The notes beneath the pieces were generated by a model. The model saw nothing but the letters and a program-made list of their open reading frames with translations, was not told the DNA's origin and made no database searches. 64,000 nt of DNA from Mesorhizobium sp. B2-3-4. GTDB lineage: Bacteria > Pseudomonadota > Alphaproteobacteria > Rhizobiales > Rhizobiaceae. Position 1 is the first letter of the stretch. Every line of letters starts with the position of its first letter. The DNA is taken from positions 186,001 through 250,000 of the forward strand of contig NZ_VFVY01000004.1 of NCBI RefSeq assembly GCF_006442315.1, written 5' to 3'. The translations under genes were made by a program, and so were the position numbers. Shown piece by piece: positions 24,833 through 32,333 of this stretch.

Positions 24833-25446
24833 GCCGCCTCCGCCAGAAAGTTCTGCTCGCGGTTCGTCAGCCGCGCCTCATGGTAGGCGCAATACGGCTT
24901 ACAGAACTCGACATGAAACCCGCAGCAGAGCATGTCCGGACCGGTTTTCTCCTCGAGGTCGGAACTCAGCGGCGCGCGGCACCGGTTGGGCAGGCAATCG
25001 AGGAATCGTATTGCTGCGAAATGGGGCTGGCTGGCTATCGCCGGTCGGCCTGTCGAAGGGGATTTGAGGCGAAACGCTTCGCCATCCCGGTCGATCTCCT
25101 CGATCGCCGAGATGAATAACCTACCCGGAAGCTGGTATGGCGCGGGATATCTGGCCGCTACACGGCCCTTTGCCCGAGGCGGCGCGGAAGGCTTGGGAGC
25201 ACGGGCTGCCTTCGGGATCTTTGGCAGCGACTGTTTGCGCGGCCGCCGCTCGGAGCGCGGGCCTGTTGCGTTGGCGAATCCGATCTTCCTCAGCGTCTGG
25301 TTTCGGCGGACAATGCCGATGATCGCGTTCCGCGTGAATACGATCCCACGTTCATCGCCAAACCGCTTGGCGATGCCGGATGCCGCCAGGCCCTCTTTCA
25401 GGAGTTCGGCGATCCTTTCAATGTCGGAGCGAGTGTAGCTGGTCAT
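24829..25446 (-). CDS. GcrA-family cell-cycle regulator homologue
   Basis: A 205-residue protein. Residues about 1-50 (IERIAELLKEGLAASGIAKRFG...TRNAIIGIVRR) match the GcrA helix-turn-helix, where host GcrA has a TRNAVIGK-type segment. A basic Pro/Ala linker follows. The C-terminus has the GcrA-type Cys/His signature: LPNRCRAPL...LCCGFHVEFCKPYCAYHEARL. In alphaproteobacteria GcrA binds sigma-70 RNA polymerase and acts at CcrM-methylated GANTC promoters. It is coupled to both flanking methyltransferase genes. Phage target promoters are unknown. Confidence 0.85.
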   Translation of the reverse strand: MTSYTRSDIERIAELLKEGLAASGIAKRFGDERGIVFTRNAIIGIVRRNQTLRKIGFANATGPRSERRPRKQSLPKIPKAARAPKPSAPPRAKGRVAARYPAPYQLPGRLFISAIEEIDRDGEAFRLKSPSTGRPAIASQPHFAAIRFLDCLPNRCRAPLSSDLEEKTGPDMLCCGFHVEFCKPYCAYHEARLTNREQNFLAEAA

Positions 25447-26456
25447 GCTGCCACGCTAACCTCGACGTCGTCGGCGTCCTGATCGATGGAGAACATGCCC
25501 TCTTGGGCGGGCGCCGCAATGTTCCCGCCAAGTTTGGCGTTCTCCAGATTGCGGACGGCCTGTCGAAAATAAGCCGCTTTGGTATCGGCGCCTATGCCCT
25601 TCCGGCCCTTGGTAACCGCGGACCAAACTTCGCTACCGACCCCCATGAATGGGGTGAGGATCGTCTCCCTTTCATTGGTCCGCATCTGAATAAAGCGGTC
25701 GATCACATCTAGCTGGAGCGGGTGAACATGCTTTTCATCGTCGGGATCCTTCGCGTCGACATATGGGAGGACACGTCCCATGCGGATGTCATCCCAGATC
25801 GACGAGGCGTACCGGCGCCATATCCAATGCGAGAATTTGTTCTGCTTCTGACCGCCGCTAAACCCCCGAAGCCGCCGAACATCGACCGGCATTTTGCTGT
25901 CGTCGCCGGCATACTCCAGAAAGCCCGTTGGATGAGCCACAGGAACAGGGTTTTCACCTCGCTTCCGAAATATGAGGAGGTAGTCGGCTGATGCCACTCC
26001 ACAGTGGACGCTGTCGTCGACCGCGGTTTTGTGCGCCAGGTTCTTTTGCATGGTCCGGTTGCGGACCCAAAGCGGCTCTTTCCAGATCGCGTGTCGGCAG
26101 ATGAAATCGAAACCCATGCGCTGATGAATCCGGATGATGTCTCCGGGGAAATCGATATACGCGTCAGACCCGGTATTGCCGGTTGGGACGTCCATGCAGT
26201 GAACCGCAGAGCAACGCCCCCGCAGCGTGATCCTCTCGACCTCTCGCACCACGTACTCATAGTGCTCGAAGAACTGGTCGTAGTTCCGGCAATTCGACAG
26301 GTCGCGCTCATCGCTGGAATAATTGTACAGGCCGCCGAAGGGCGGGGAATACACTGTTCCATGCACCGATTGGGCCGGCAGATCCTGCATTACATTGATG
26401 CAATCGTCATTGTAGATCGCGTACGTGTCGGTGATTACGCTATCGGCGTCAGCCAT
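25443..26456 (-). CDS. DNA N4/N6 amino-methyltransferase
   Basis: A 337-residue enzyme. Motif IV is SPPF (residues 37-40, within VYSPPFGGLYNYSSDERD), and the SAM-binding motif I is FMGVGS near residue 266. SPPF/SPPY is common in cytosine-N4 as well as adenine-N6 enzymes, so the base cannot be fixed. Motif IV before motif I places it in the beta-type order, shared with CcrM. The gene overlaps the helicase gene upstream by 22 bp and the GcrA homologue by an ATGA. No cognate restriction gene was seen. Confidence 0.85.
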   Translation of the reverse strand: MADADSVITDTYAIYNDDCINVMQDLPAQSVHGTVYSPPFGGLYNYSSDERDLSNCRNYDQFFEHYEYVVREVERITLRGRCSAVHCMDVPTGNTGSDAYIDFPGDIIRIHQRMGFDFICRHAIWKEPLWVRNRTMQKNLAHKTAVDDSVHCGVASADYLLIFRKRGENPVPVAHPTGFLEYAGDDSKMPVDVRRLRGFSGGQKQNKFSHWIWRRYASSIWDDIRMGRVLPYVDAKDPDDEKHVHPLQLDVIDRFIQMRTNERETILTPFMGVGSEVWSAVTKGRKGIGADTKAAYFRQAVRNLENAKLGGNIAAPAQEGMFSIDQDADDVEVSVAA

Positions 26457-27820
26457 GACGGCACCTCGATTTTTCTAAGGGAAGAATGCGCCATCGTCAC
26501 CGAAAGCGAGTTGTTCATTTCGGAGATGAGGTTTCCGAACATAGCCTCAGCCTGCCCAGCTTTGCGCTTGCGGTTTTCGATGACCTTGCGCTCGCCCTCA
26601 GTCATCACCGTGTCGACGACGACTTCCTTGGTCTGGCCGAAGCGCCAGCACCGCCGGACGCCCTGATAATATTGCTCGTAAGAGTGCGAGGGAAAATCCA
26701 CGACATGCGCGCAGTGCTGGAAATTCAGCCCCAGCGCCGCGATCCTGGCCTTCGTGACGAGCACCCGAAACCCGCCATCAACGAAGTCCATGAGGCGCCC
26801 TTCCTTAACGTCGTCTGATTGAGATCCCGAAACCTGCTTGGCGCCGGGAATCATCCGCTCGAGCAAGTCGGCTTCCTCATTGAATTGGCACCACACGATA
26901 GCGGGCCGATCATGGCTTGCGAGCTCGGCGGCGCGCTCGCAGCGCGCCTTTATGGTGCGCTTCTTTTCCTCACGCTGTTCCGGGAGCGTGGAGGCGGGCG
27001 GGTTGAACAGCCGCCAGCTGGCGCAATTATTGTCCTCAACCAGATGCTCGTTTTCGATCAGCGCCGGCAGGACAAACCGACCGTCATCAAACCCGAGATC
27101 GGAAGGCTTCCGGATTGCGCGCGCCCAAGAACATACCCAGCGCCAGAACGGCAATTCGGCATGCCCCTTGAAGCGCCACTTCGGGGCCTCGCCGTACATG
27201 CGCCGTGTCGCGCTGTTGTTCTGGTCGTTTTTGAAAAAGCGGTTGAGCATGTCCATGTAGCCCATGTACCCAAGGGCCTCGGACGAAGTGCCAAGCTCCA
27301 TGTAATCGTTCGGCGCCGCAGTAGCTGTTTCCAAAAGCCGATACGGCACTTTGCGCATGAAATCCGTGATCTCAGCCTTTCGAGATCCGTCGAAGGACTT
27401 GAGGATCGAACTTTCGCCGCAAATGACGCCGGCGAAGTCCGAAGCATTGAACGCGGCAAGGCGTTCGTAATTGGTGACCGTCAGCTTTGCCGGGATAGAC
27501 CCATCGCTAGAACGGGCGGCTTCGATGCCGAATTTTGCAGCCTCGCGAACAGACTGCGGCGCCACCGCAAGTGGGTTGAGGTACAAGACTGGCCGATTGG
27601 TGTGCTCGATGACATTTTGCGCCCAGACCAGCGCCTGGACCGTCTTGCCAAGTCCGCAATCCTCGAACAGCGCTGCCCTGCCCTTGCTTACGGCATAGGC
27701 GACCATCGCTTGCTGGAAGTCGAAAAGCTGGGACGGCATAAACGTCGGCTCGAAACCGCCGTCCGCGCCATCGTGAGCCTTTCGCGAGAGAAAAGCGGAA
27801 TAGTCGGGGACAATCGACAT
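26435..27820 (-). CDS. SNF2/DEAD-like helicase
   Basis: A 461-residue SF2 helicase. Walker A is EDCGLGKT (residues 53-60). Motif II is GVICGESSILKS, in which the family's usual D-E-S-S-I-L-K has its first Asp replaced by Gly. Motif III-like TATAAPNDY follows, and the C-terminal domain has a YQGVRRCWRFGQ motif VI. Phages of this type use such helicases in replication. It lies between the clamp gene and the amino-methyltransferase. Confidence 0.8.
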   Translation of the reverse strand: MSIVPDYSAFLSRKAHDGADGGFEPTFMPSQLFDFQQAMVAYAVSKGRAALFEDCGLGKTVQALVWAQNVIEHTNRPVLYLNPLAVAPQSVREAAKFGIEAARSSDGSIPAKLTVTNYERLAAFNASDFAGVICGESSILKSFDGSRKAEITDFMRKVPYRLLETATAAPNDYMELGTSSEALGYMGYMDMLNRFFKNDQNNSATRRMYGEAPKWRFKGHAELPFWRWVCSWARAIRKPSDLGFDDGRFVLPALIENEHLVEDNNCASWRLFNPPASTLPEQREEKKRTIKARCERAAELASHDRPAIVWCQFNEEADLLERMIPGAKQVSGSQSDDVKEGRLMDFVDGGFRVLVTKARIAALGLNFQHCAHVVDFPSHSYEQYYQGVRRCWRFGQTKEVVVDTVMTEGERKVIENRKRKAGQAEAMFGNLISEMNNSLSVTMAHSSLRKIEVPSWLTPIA

Positions 27821-27825
27821 CCTAC

Positions 27826-28911
27826 CTACTCCGCAGCCATGGCTGGAAGGTACTGCACCACACGGGCGTCCCTGAGCGGGAAGGCGAGCGCGACCCGTGT
27901 ATCATCCCGCGGGTCGGTCAGAACTCCCGTTGCGTCGTGGGCAACGAAGCCGAATCGGATCATCTCGCAATCGAACGAAGACAGCACCGAGGCCAGAAGG
28001 TCGACTGCATAAACAATCTGGAAATCAGCACCTTCGTAGGCGACTTCGTCATCAGCGTTCTGCCCTGAAGAGGACGCCGAAAACGACGCCAAGCCATCTC
28101 GGCCGATGATCAACACAGAACTCGCAACTAGGCCCGCTCGCTTGACCGCCGCCAGAAACTCGACGCGATCTATAAGAATGGCTTGGGTTGAGGCTGGGAT
28201 AAGGTTCCGAACCTCTGGATAGGTAGCCTCGATCAATTTCGAGGCGATAGTTTGAGTGCCAGAGCTCAGCCGGATGAACGTTTCGGTCACGACTGCGTCA
28301 ACGTTCTCCTGCCACGCCGGTATCTCGAAAGGAGGAACGATGACATCGAAAATTCGGCTGCATGGCGCTGAGAGCATCGACAACCGATGTGTGTCCGTAG
28401 CGCAGAAGTAGACTGCCCCGTTTTGCGACCGCCACGACACGCCAGTGAGGTAGTAAGCCCCTCGCGGGTCGATGACCGCAAACGCCACCTCCTTTGTCAC
28501 GCGGGTCAGAAGTTCGCCTGGCAGAGTGAAGGTTTCGCCCTTCTCGCTGTCCAACATGGGCAGAATCGGGAAGTCTGATGCCGGCATGACCGGAAGCACA
28601 AAACGCTGCTTACCGCACACGACACGTGCTTGCCTGTCATCCGCGTCGATAAAGACTTCTGAACCGGCAGACGCATCAATGGTCTTGCGCAGAAGTTCGA
28701 CCGGCAAGCACACAGAGCCCGGCCGATCGATCGCTGACGGGAACATCTGGCGCGCTGATTGTTCGCAATCGGTCGCGACCACCGTGACTGCACCATCGGA
28801 CGCGTCGATCCTAACGTTCGCCAAGATGGGAATTTTGGGGCCGCGCGCCGCGTACTTTCCAACGAATGTCAGTGCGGCGAGGATCTTCTCGCGTTCAGCA
28901 GTGAAGCGCAT
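27826..28911 (-). CDS. DnaN-like sliding clamp (DNA polymerase III beta subunit homologue)
   Basis: A 361-residue protein, close to the usual length of bacterial beta clamps. Recognisable segments are KIPILANVRIDASDGAVTVVATD (domain I), LPVMPASDFPILP, VYFCATDTHRLSML (domain II) and ASKLIEATYPEVRNLIP (domain III). A clamp in a temperate phage is uncommon and implies recruitment of host polymerase III, while host clamp-bound HdaA could compete or bind. The gene overlaps the upstream gene by one base and lies 6 bp from the helicase. Confidence 0.85.
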   Translation of the reverse strand: MRFTAEREKILAALTFVGKYAARGPKIPILANVRIDASDGAVTVVATDCEQSARQMFPSAIDRPGSVCLPVELLRKTIDASAGSEVFIDADDRQARVVCGKQRFVLPVMPASDFPILPMLDSEKGETFTLPGELLTRVTKEVAFAVIDPRGAYYLTGVSWRSQNGAVYFCATDTHRLSMLSAPCSRIFDVIVPPFEIPAWQENVDAVVTETFIRLSSGTQTIASKLIEATYPEVRNLIPASTQAILIDRVEFLAAVKRAGLVASSVLIIGRDGLASFSASSSGQNADDEVAYEGADFQIVYAVDLLASVLSSFDCEMIRFGFVAHDATGVLTDPRDDTRVALAFPLRDARVVQYLPAMAAE

Positions 28912-29222
28912 TATGCAGCCTCCTGCATCCGGCCGGCGATGAGCCTCTGCCGCCCGCTCAGCGAGCCCAGATCGGGATAGGTGTCGAACAAGAGGCCGTA
29001 AGCCCGAATCGCATGGGGCGACGTACGCGCCGCCTCGGCAACGAGGTCGGCGATCTCTGCCAGTTCATCCGGGCTTTCCGGATCAGGCATAGCATCGCGC
29101 TCGATCAACTCGTGGACCAGATCCGCCGCCGAGAAGTCACTCAAGTCCGCGTCGGGCGCGCCAAATCTCTCGGTGTACTCCTCCTTGATCTCAGAGTCGG
29201 TGAATTCGTCGATGGTAGGCAT
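28911..29222 (-). CDS. Hypothetical acidic helical protein
   Basis: A 103-residue acidic protein starting MPTIDEFTDSEIKEEYTERFG. The first half is Asp/Glu-rich, and the second half is a helical segment ending GSLSGRQRLIAGRMQEAA. AGGAGGACACGC precedes the ATG. It is translated just before the clamp gene with one shared base. No family recognised. Confidence 0.6.
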   Translation of the reverse strand: MPTIDEFTDSEIKEEYTERFGAPDADLSDFSAADLVHELIERDAMPDPESPDELAEIADLVAEAARTSPHAIRAYGLLFDTYPDLGSLSGRQRLIAGRMQEAA

Positions 29223-29243
29223 GCGTGTCCTCCTCGTGATGGG

Positions 29244-29564
29244 TCATTCCGCAGCCTCCAAGATCTCGGAAAGCTGCCTTGAGATTTCAGCCAGCCTGGC
29301 GCGCTCGATGATCGGCGCCGCCCACTGGCGGGTTGATGGAACTGCTTCGGCGAGAAAGGCCGGACCAAAGGCTGAGATCATCGAAGCGAGATGCTCGCCG
29401 GATGGTCTGGTCTGGCCTGATATCCACTTCTCGCAAGTTGAAACCGTCGCGCCGACGACGCTGGCAAGATGCGCCGCTGTCGACGTCGGAAAGGCGCGTC
29501 GCGCGAACCGGCAAAAGCCGTCCATGTCGAGCCGCAAAGTTTTGTGGTCGAAGGTCGAAGACAT
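29244..29564 (-). CDS. Small helix-turn-helix protein of the lytic operon
   Basis: A 106-residue protein from the ATG at 29564 (MSSTFDHKTLRLDMDGFCRFARRAFP). The middle (TAAHLASVVGATVSTCEKWISGQTRPSGEHLASMISAFG) is a Cro/CI-type helix-turn-helix, a pattern repeated in rhizobial prophages. An alternative start lies at 29579, and a CTGGA...TCCAG hairpin is just upstream. Probably a DNA-binding accessory; exact role unknown. Confidence 0.6.
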   Translation of the reverse strand: MSSTFDHKTLRLDMDGFCRFARRAFPTSTAAHLASVVGATVSTCEKWISGQTRPSGEHLASMISAFGPAFLAEAVPSTRQWAAPIIERARLAEISRQLSEILEAAE

Positions 29565-29664
29565 TCTGTGGTGCCCCATGCTGGATTGAAGTCCAGCTAT
29601 CGGGGCGAATTCGCGGATAACCGTGGAGCCCGCGTGATGGCGGTCCCAGGTAGGATTGAGCAGC

Positions 29665-29880
29665 ATGAAAGGTCCCCACAGACACATTACAAACAGTGAG
29701 TTTTGGACAGAACAGGACAGACGAGATGCCGCGCGCTTGCTTGCAGGCTTGGACGCGCGGACGAGATTGAGGGCGGCGAACGACAATGTTCATGCTGCCT
29801 CCCTCGCGATGGCGATAAGGCGGCGCAACTCCGCCTCAGCCTCGGAACGAGTGGCACCGGTGGCGAATGCGCCGGTGTGA
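29665..29880 (+). CDS. Possible small protein with AANDN motif (uncertain)
   Basis: A 71-residue frame on the plus strand (MKGPHRHITNSEFWTEQDRR...LRAANDNVH). The segment TEQDRRDAARLLAGLDARTRLRAANDN resembles small proteins common in Rhizobiales. It is opposite to the operon and overlaps the end of the 29790-29939 gene. Only an AGGAT-like ribosome binding site is seen. It could be a moron or a chance frame. Confidence 0.3.
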   Translation: MKGPHRHITNSEFWTEQDRRDAARLLAGLDARTRLRAANDNVHAASLAMAIRRRNSASASERVAPVANAPV

Positions 29881-29939
29881 GGATCGCGAGCGGTCCAAGT
29901 GCCGCCAGACGTGCAGATGATGACGAAAGCCGCGCTCAT
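29790..29939 (-). CDS. Very short hypothetical protein of the lytic operon
   Basis: A 49-residue product from the ATG at 29939, coupled by ATGA to the membrane protein gene upstream. It reads as a compact beta-hairpin plus helix (FVIICTSGGTWTARDPHTGAFATGATRSEAEAELRRLIAIAREAA). It is too short for most ORF callers but has strict coupling and good codon use. Function unknown. Confidence 0.55.
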   Translation of the reverse strand: MSAAFVIICTSGGTWTARDPHTGAFATGATRSEAEAELRRLIAIAREAA

Positions 29940-30121
29940 GACCGCACCGCGTCGATTACGGTCTGAATGACGCCCCAGCACCAAACAACGGGGATCATCA
30001 CCGGCCAAAACATGGCGAGCACGACGGTACCGATGGATAGTCGGCCGTCGCCAATTTCATGGGCGTACTGGACCGCTAGCAGCGAACCTACGGCGTAGAG
30101 GTAGATTGCAAGACCGCTCAT
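29936..30121 (-). CDS. Small membrane protein of the lytic operon
   Basis: A 61-residue protein with two probable membrane segments (IYLYAVGSLLAVQYA and VVLAMFWPVMIPVVWCWGVI). ATGA overlaps tie it to the GapR-domain gene (30118-30121) and to the next gene (29936-29939). Function unknown. Confidence 0.6.
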   Translation of the reverse strand: MSGLAIYLYAVGSLLAVQYAHEIGDGRLSIGTVVLAMFWPVMIPVVWCWGVIQTVIDAVRS

Positions 30122-31209
30122 GCTGCTGCCCTCCCCCGCTGCCGTGCCACGGCGGCGTCATTGGCGCATTTGGCGCAGGAGGCTTGGCTATGCGACCAGC
30201 GGCAAGACTGCGGCTTCTGGCAATCTGGATTGGGCGCCGGCGATGGTGCCTTCTTGAGGAATGCCGGGACATCGGCATCGGAAATGGTGACGGCTTGCTC
30301 GGAATGGCCCCGTATAGGCCCGTCCTGACCAACGACGGCCTTCTGAGGACCGTCATTTTTTGCGCGAGCAGCTTCCGAGTTTGGTTTGCTGGGCTGGCCG
30401 TCAGCAGCCCCCGAAGTGGCGTGGTCAGGTATCTCGGAATTATCGGCCGGCGCCGCGAGGGGATCGGCGCCGGCCTCCACTGTTGCAGCCAGGGCTGGGG
30501 AAGCGGACGCTGCAACAGGGTTGGAATTGGTGGCCGAAGCGGAGGGAGGAGGTTCCGCCCCGGCCTTATCCGTCGTCTCTGGGGAGGAGGTCAGATCGGA
30601 CGAATTGGCATCGGAATTGGAATGCAGCGACTTTTCGCCCTCACGCGCTGCCAGCGAGGTTTTGCCCTTACTCGGGCCGTCGAACGTGTTGGCATTGTCG
30701 GCATCGGTTACATCTTCGCCTCCTGTGTTGGCGCTTCCGCTGCCCTTTTCATGGGTGCGAGCCGGAGGACTTACGCGGCCTGCGCTGGGGTCAATCCGAC
30801 CGGACGCCTTGCCGTCGGAATTCTGCTCAATGATCTCGCCGGTTTCCGGGTCGTGAGGGGCGGTGGCGAAACCGTCGGATTTCGCGCTGGAAGCCTTGGC
30901 GACCTTAGATTTTGGGGTGGTGCTCTTCGGCTCCTCGTGCACGTGCACGCGAGAGGCCCCCGTCAGAGCTTCCCAATACAGGTCGAATATCGCGTTGCGC
31001 TCCTCGCGCTCGGCGCTGTCGAGCTTGCGAGCTGCGACACACTGGCGAACAGCCTTCACGTCGAAGCCAACGCCGCGCGCTTCCTTGTAGATCTCGGACT
31101 TATCGGCGTTGAGCGTTTTGATTTCCTCCTCGACGCGCTCGATGCGCTCGATGAAGGCGCGGAGCTGGCCGGCGGCAACTGTCTGGCTAGTTTCGGTGAT
31201 GTCGGTCAT
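30118..31209 (-). CDS. GapR-domain (DUF2312) protein with long low-complexity tail
   Basis: A 363-residue protein. Residues about 11-85 match the GapR/DUF2312 domain: VAAGQLRAFIERIERVEEEIKTLNADKSEIYKEARGVGFDVKAVRQCVAARKLDSAEREERNAIFDLYWEAL. GapR of Caulobacter is under 100 residues and binds overtwisted DNA ahead of replication and transcription. Here about 275 residues of Ser/Ala/Pro/Asp-rich sequence follow, and the C-terminus has a Cys/His-rich patch (CRWSHSQASCAKCANDA). It is the first gene after cro, coupled by ATGA. The tail's role is not known. Confidence 0.85.
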   Translation of the reverse strand: MTDITETSQTVAAGQLRAFIERIERVEEEIKTLNADKSEIYKEARGVGFDVKAVRQCVAARKLDSAEREERNAIFDLYWEALTGASRVHVHEEPKSTTPKSKVAKASSAKSDGFATAPHDPETGEIIEQNSDGKASGRIDPSAGRVSPPARTHEKGSGSANTGGEDVTDADNANTFDGPSKGKTSLAAREGEKSLHSNSDANSSDLTSSPETTDKAGAEPPPSASATNSNPVAASASPALAATVEAGADPLAAPADNSEIPDHATSGAADGQPSKPNSEAARAKNDGPQKAVVGQDGPIRGHSEQAVTISDADVPAFLKKAPSPAPNPDCQKPQSCRWSHSQASCAKCANDAAVARQRGRAAA

Positions 31210-31418
31210 GCTGCGCGCTCCGGCACGGCGCCAAATATGTCCGCCAAGTCAGATCGCAGTTCATGAGGGGGGATACCCGTCGCCTTGGAGACGGCCCCAA
31301 CGCGATCGGCCGGAACTTGATCCCACATCGATATCGCAGATGGAGACACGCCTATCGCTACGGCAAGTTTGGTGGCCCGACCGCGCTCTCCCGCCAGATA
31401 TGCTTTCAGCTTTTCCAT
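31206..31418 (-). CDS. Cro-like repressor
   Basis: A 70-residue protein with a helix-turn-helix (AVAIGVSPSAISMWDQVP), of the YdaS/Cro type. It is the first gene downstream of the PR promoter. The -10 (31425-31430) is so close that the ATG at 31418 falls at the expected transcription start, so the mRNA is predicted to be leaderless. Its stop overlaps the GapR-domain gene by ATGA. Confidence 0.8.
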   Translation of the reverse strand: MEKLKAYLAGERGRATKLAVAIGVSPSAISMWDQVPADRVGAVSKATGIPPHELRSDLADIFGAVPERAA

Positions 31419-31424
31419 GGCGCC

Positions 31425-31453
31425 TATTTAAGCCCCACTGAAATTTCAGTCAA
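31425..31453 (-). promoter_or_regulatory. Lytic promoter PR (minus strand)
   Basis: On the minus strand TTGACT (31453-31448), a 17-bp spacer and TAAATA (31430-31425) form a good sigma-70 promoter reading into cro. The -35 lies at the edge of one operator, so repressor binding would block it. The first transcribed base is expected at or next to the cro ATG. Confidence 0.75.
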
Positions 31454-31466
31454 GCTGATTTTTCAG
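31437..31466. promoter_or_regulatory. Paired repressor operators at PR
   Basis: Two CTGA-N4-TCAG sites: CTGAAATTTCAG at 31438-31449 (inside a perfect 14-bp palindrome 31437-31450) and CTGATTTTTCAG at 31455-31466. Their centres are 17 bp apart. A perfect 13-bp inverted repeat with AGCCCCAC/GTGGGGCT flanks spans 31431-31473. The same sites recur at PL. Confidence 0.8.
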
Positions 31467-31510
31467 TGGGGCTTTATGGAATGGCGCTTCGTGGCCAGCG
31501 ATCATTAAGA

Positions 31511-31864
31511 ATGCAGAAAACGATCCCCGGGCTTGCGGTCCGAACATCCGTGAAAGAGCGACGCGTTGCGCGCGGTTGGGGCCAAGAGGAATTGGCCGCC
31601 AAGGCGGGCATGAGCACAACGACTATTCACAACCTCGAGGCGGAGAAAAACGGATTCACGGACAAGTCTCTGTCTGCAATTGCTGAGGCTCTAGGCTGCA
31701 CGCCCGCCGAATTGTTGCTGCCTATCGACGCCACGCCACCTCACGTAATCCGCGGCGATGCGCAAATATTATCTATGCTCGCTCGGATCGAAGGACTCAC
31801 CAGCAAGGATATCGATGTGGCCTTCGGTGTGATCCAGCTTGCCTTGGCTAAACGGGGCGGATGA
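31511..31864 (+). CDS. CI-like repressor (XRE family, no protease domain)
   Basis: A 117-residue protein starting MQKTIPGLAVRTSVKERRVARGWGQEELAAKAGMSTTTIHNLEAEKNGFT, an XRE-type helix-turn-helix at about residues 20-45. The short C-terminus lacks any S24 autoprotease, so induction is unlikely to follow the LexA-type RecA route. It is divergent from cro across the operator pair. No clear ribosome binding site precedes the ATG at 31511; an upstream start is possible. Confidence 0.8.
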   Translation: MQKTIPGLAVRTSVKERRVARGWGQEELAAKAGMSTTTIHNLEAEKNGFTDKSLSAIAEALGCTPAELLLPIDATPPHVIRGDAQILSMLARIEGLTSKDIDVAFGVIQLALAKRGG

Positions 31865-32069
31865 GGACCAACGGTATCGTATGGTCAATCTGCACTTGCC
31901 ACTCTCCGCCATGAAGAAGGGCCATCGCTGTTGATATTTCGGCGGCCTTGCGTTTTATGACCATGTAGGGGTCCATCGGCGGGCCGGCGCCGGCCAAATC
32001 GCGGAGGTCGGCTACTATCTGTTCGTTCCGCGTTTTGTAGCGCGGCTTGATCCGATGCCTGATGGCCAT
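31848..32069 (-). CDS. Hypothetical small basic protein
   Basis: A 73-residue protein starting MAIRHRIKPRYKTRNEQIVADLRDLAG, overlapping the repressor's 3' end by 17 bp on the opposite strand. It follows the 82-residue gene at 32085 in the same direction. Nothing else recognisable. Antisense overlap with the repressor could matter for regulation. Confidence 0.5.
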   Translation of the reverse strand: MAIRHRIKPRYKTRNEQIVADLRDLAGAGPPMDPYMVIKRKAAEISTAMALLHGGEWQVQIDHTIPLVLIRPV

Positions 32070-32084
32070 CGGCCCCTCCCCAGG

Positions 32085-32333
32085 TCAGATCCTTTCCATC
32101 TCGCGAACTTCGTCCGGCACCGCGCCGAACGCGTCGATCAGCTTGGCATCCTCCCACTCCCCAGTCTTCGGGTCGCCTTCCCGCTGAAACGCAACAACGA
32201 GAGCTTTGCGCACAGCCAGACGCTGCGCCACCGCTCGAGCATGCGCTGTGCTGTTGGCCTGGATCGGACTATCCGCCTGCAGCTGCCCACGCTTACCCGC
32301 GATGAAAGATTGGACGACGTACATAGCACTCAA
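32085..32333 (-). CDS. Hypothetical prophage protein with TTG start
   Basis: An 82-residue protein. The best start is TTG at 32333, 5 nt after AGGAGG; the next ATG is at 32324. The sequence MSAMYVVQSFIAGKRGQLQADSPIQANSTAHARAVAQRLA... is common in type among alphaproteobacterial prophages. No function known. Confidence 0.55.
   Translation of the reverse strand: MSAMYVVQSFIAGKRGQLQADSPIQANSTAHARAVAQRLAVRKALVVAFQREGDPKTGEWEDAKLIDAFGAVPDEVREMERI

Noticed and set aside
26819..28012. 397-residue plus-strand frame opposite the helicase and clamp genes
   Set aside because: The minus-strand genes have clear helicase and clamp motifs; this frame is a GC-rich antisense shadow.
30106..31266. 386-residue plus-strand frame opposite the GapR-domain gene
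   Set aside because: Low-complexity Gly/Arg translation, no start signal, and the minus frame has a recognisable GapR domain and couplings.
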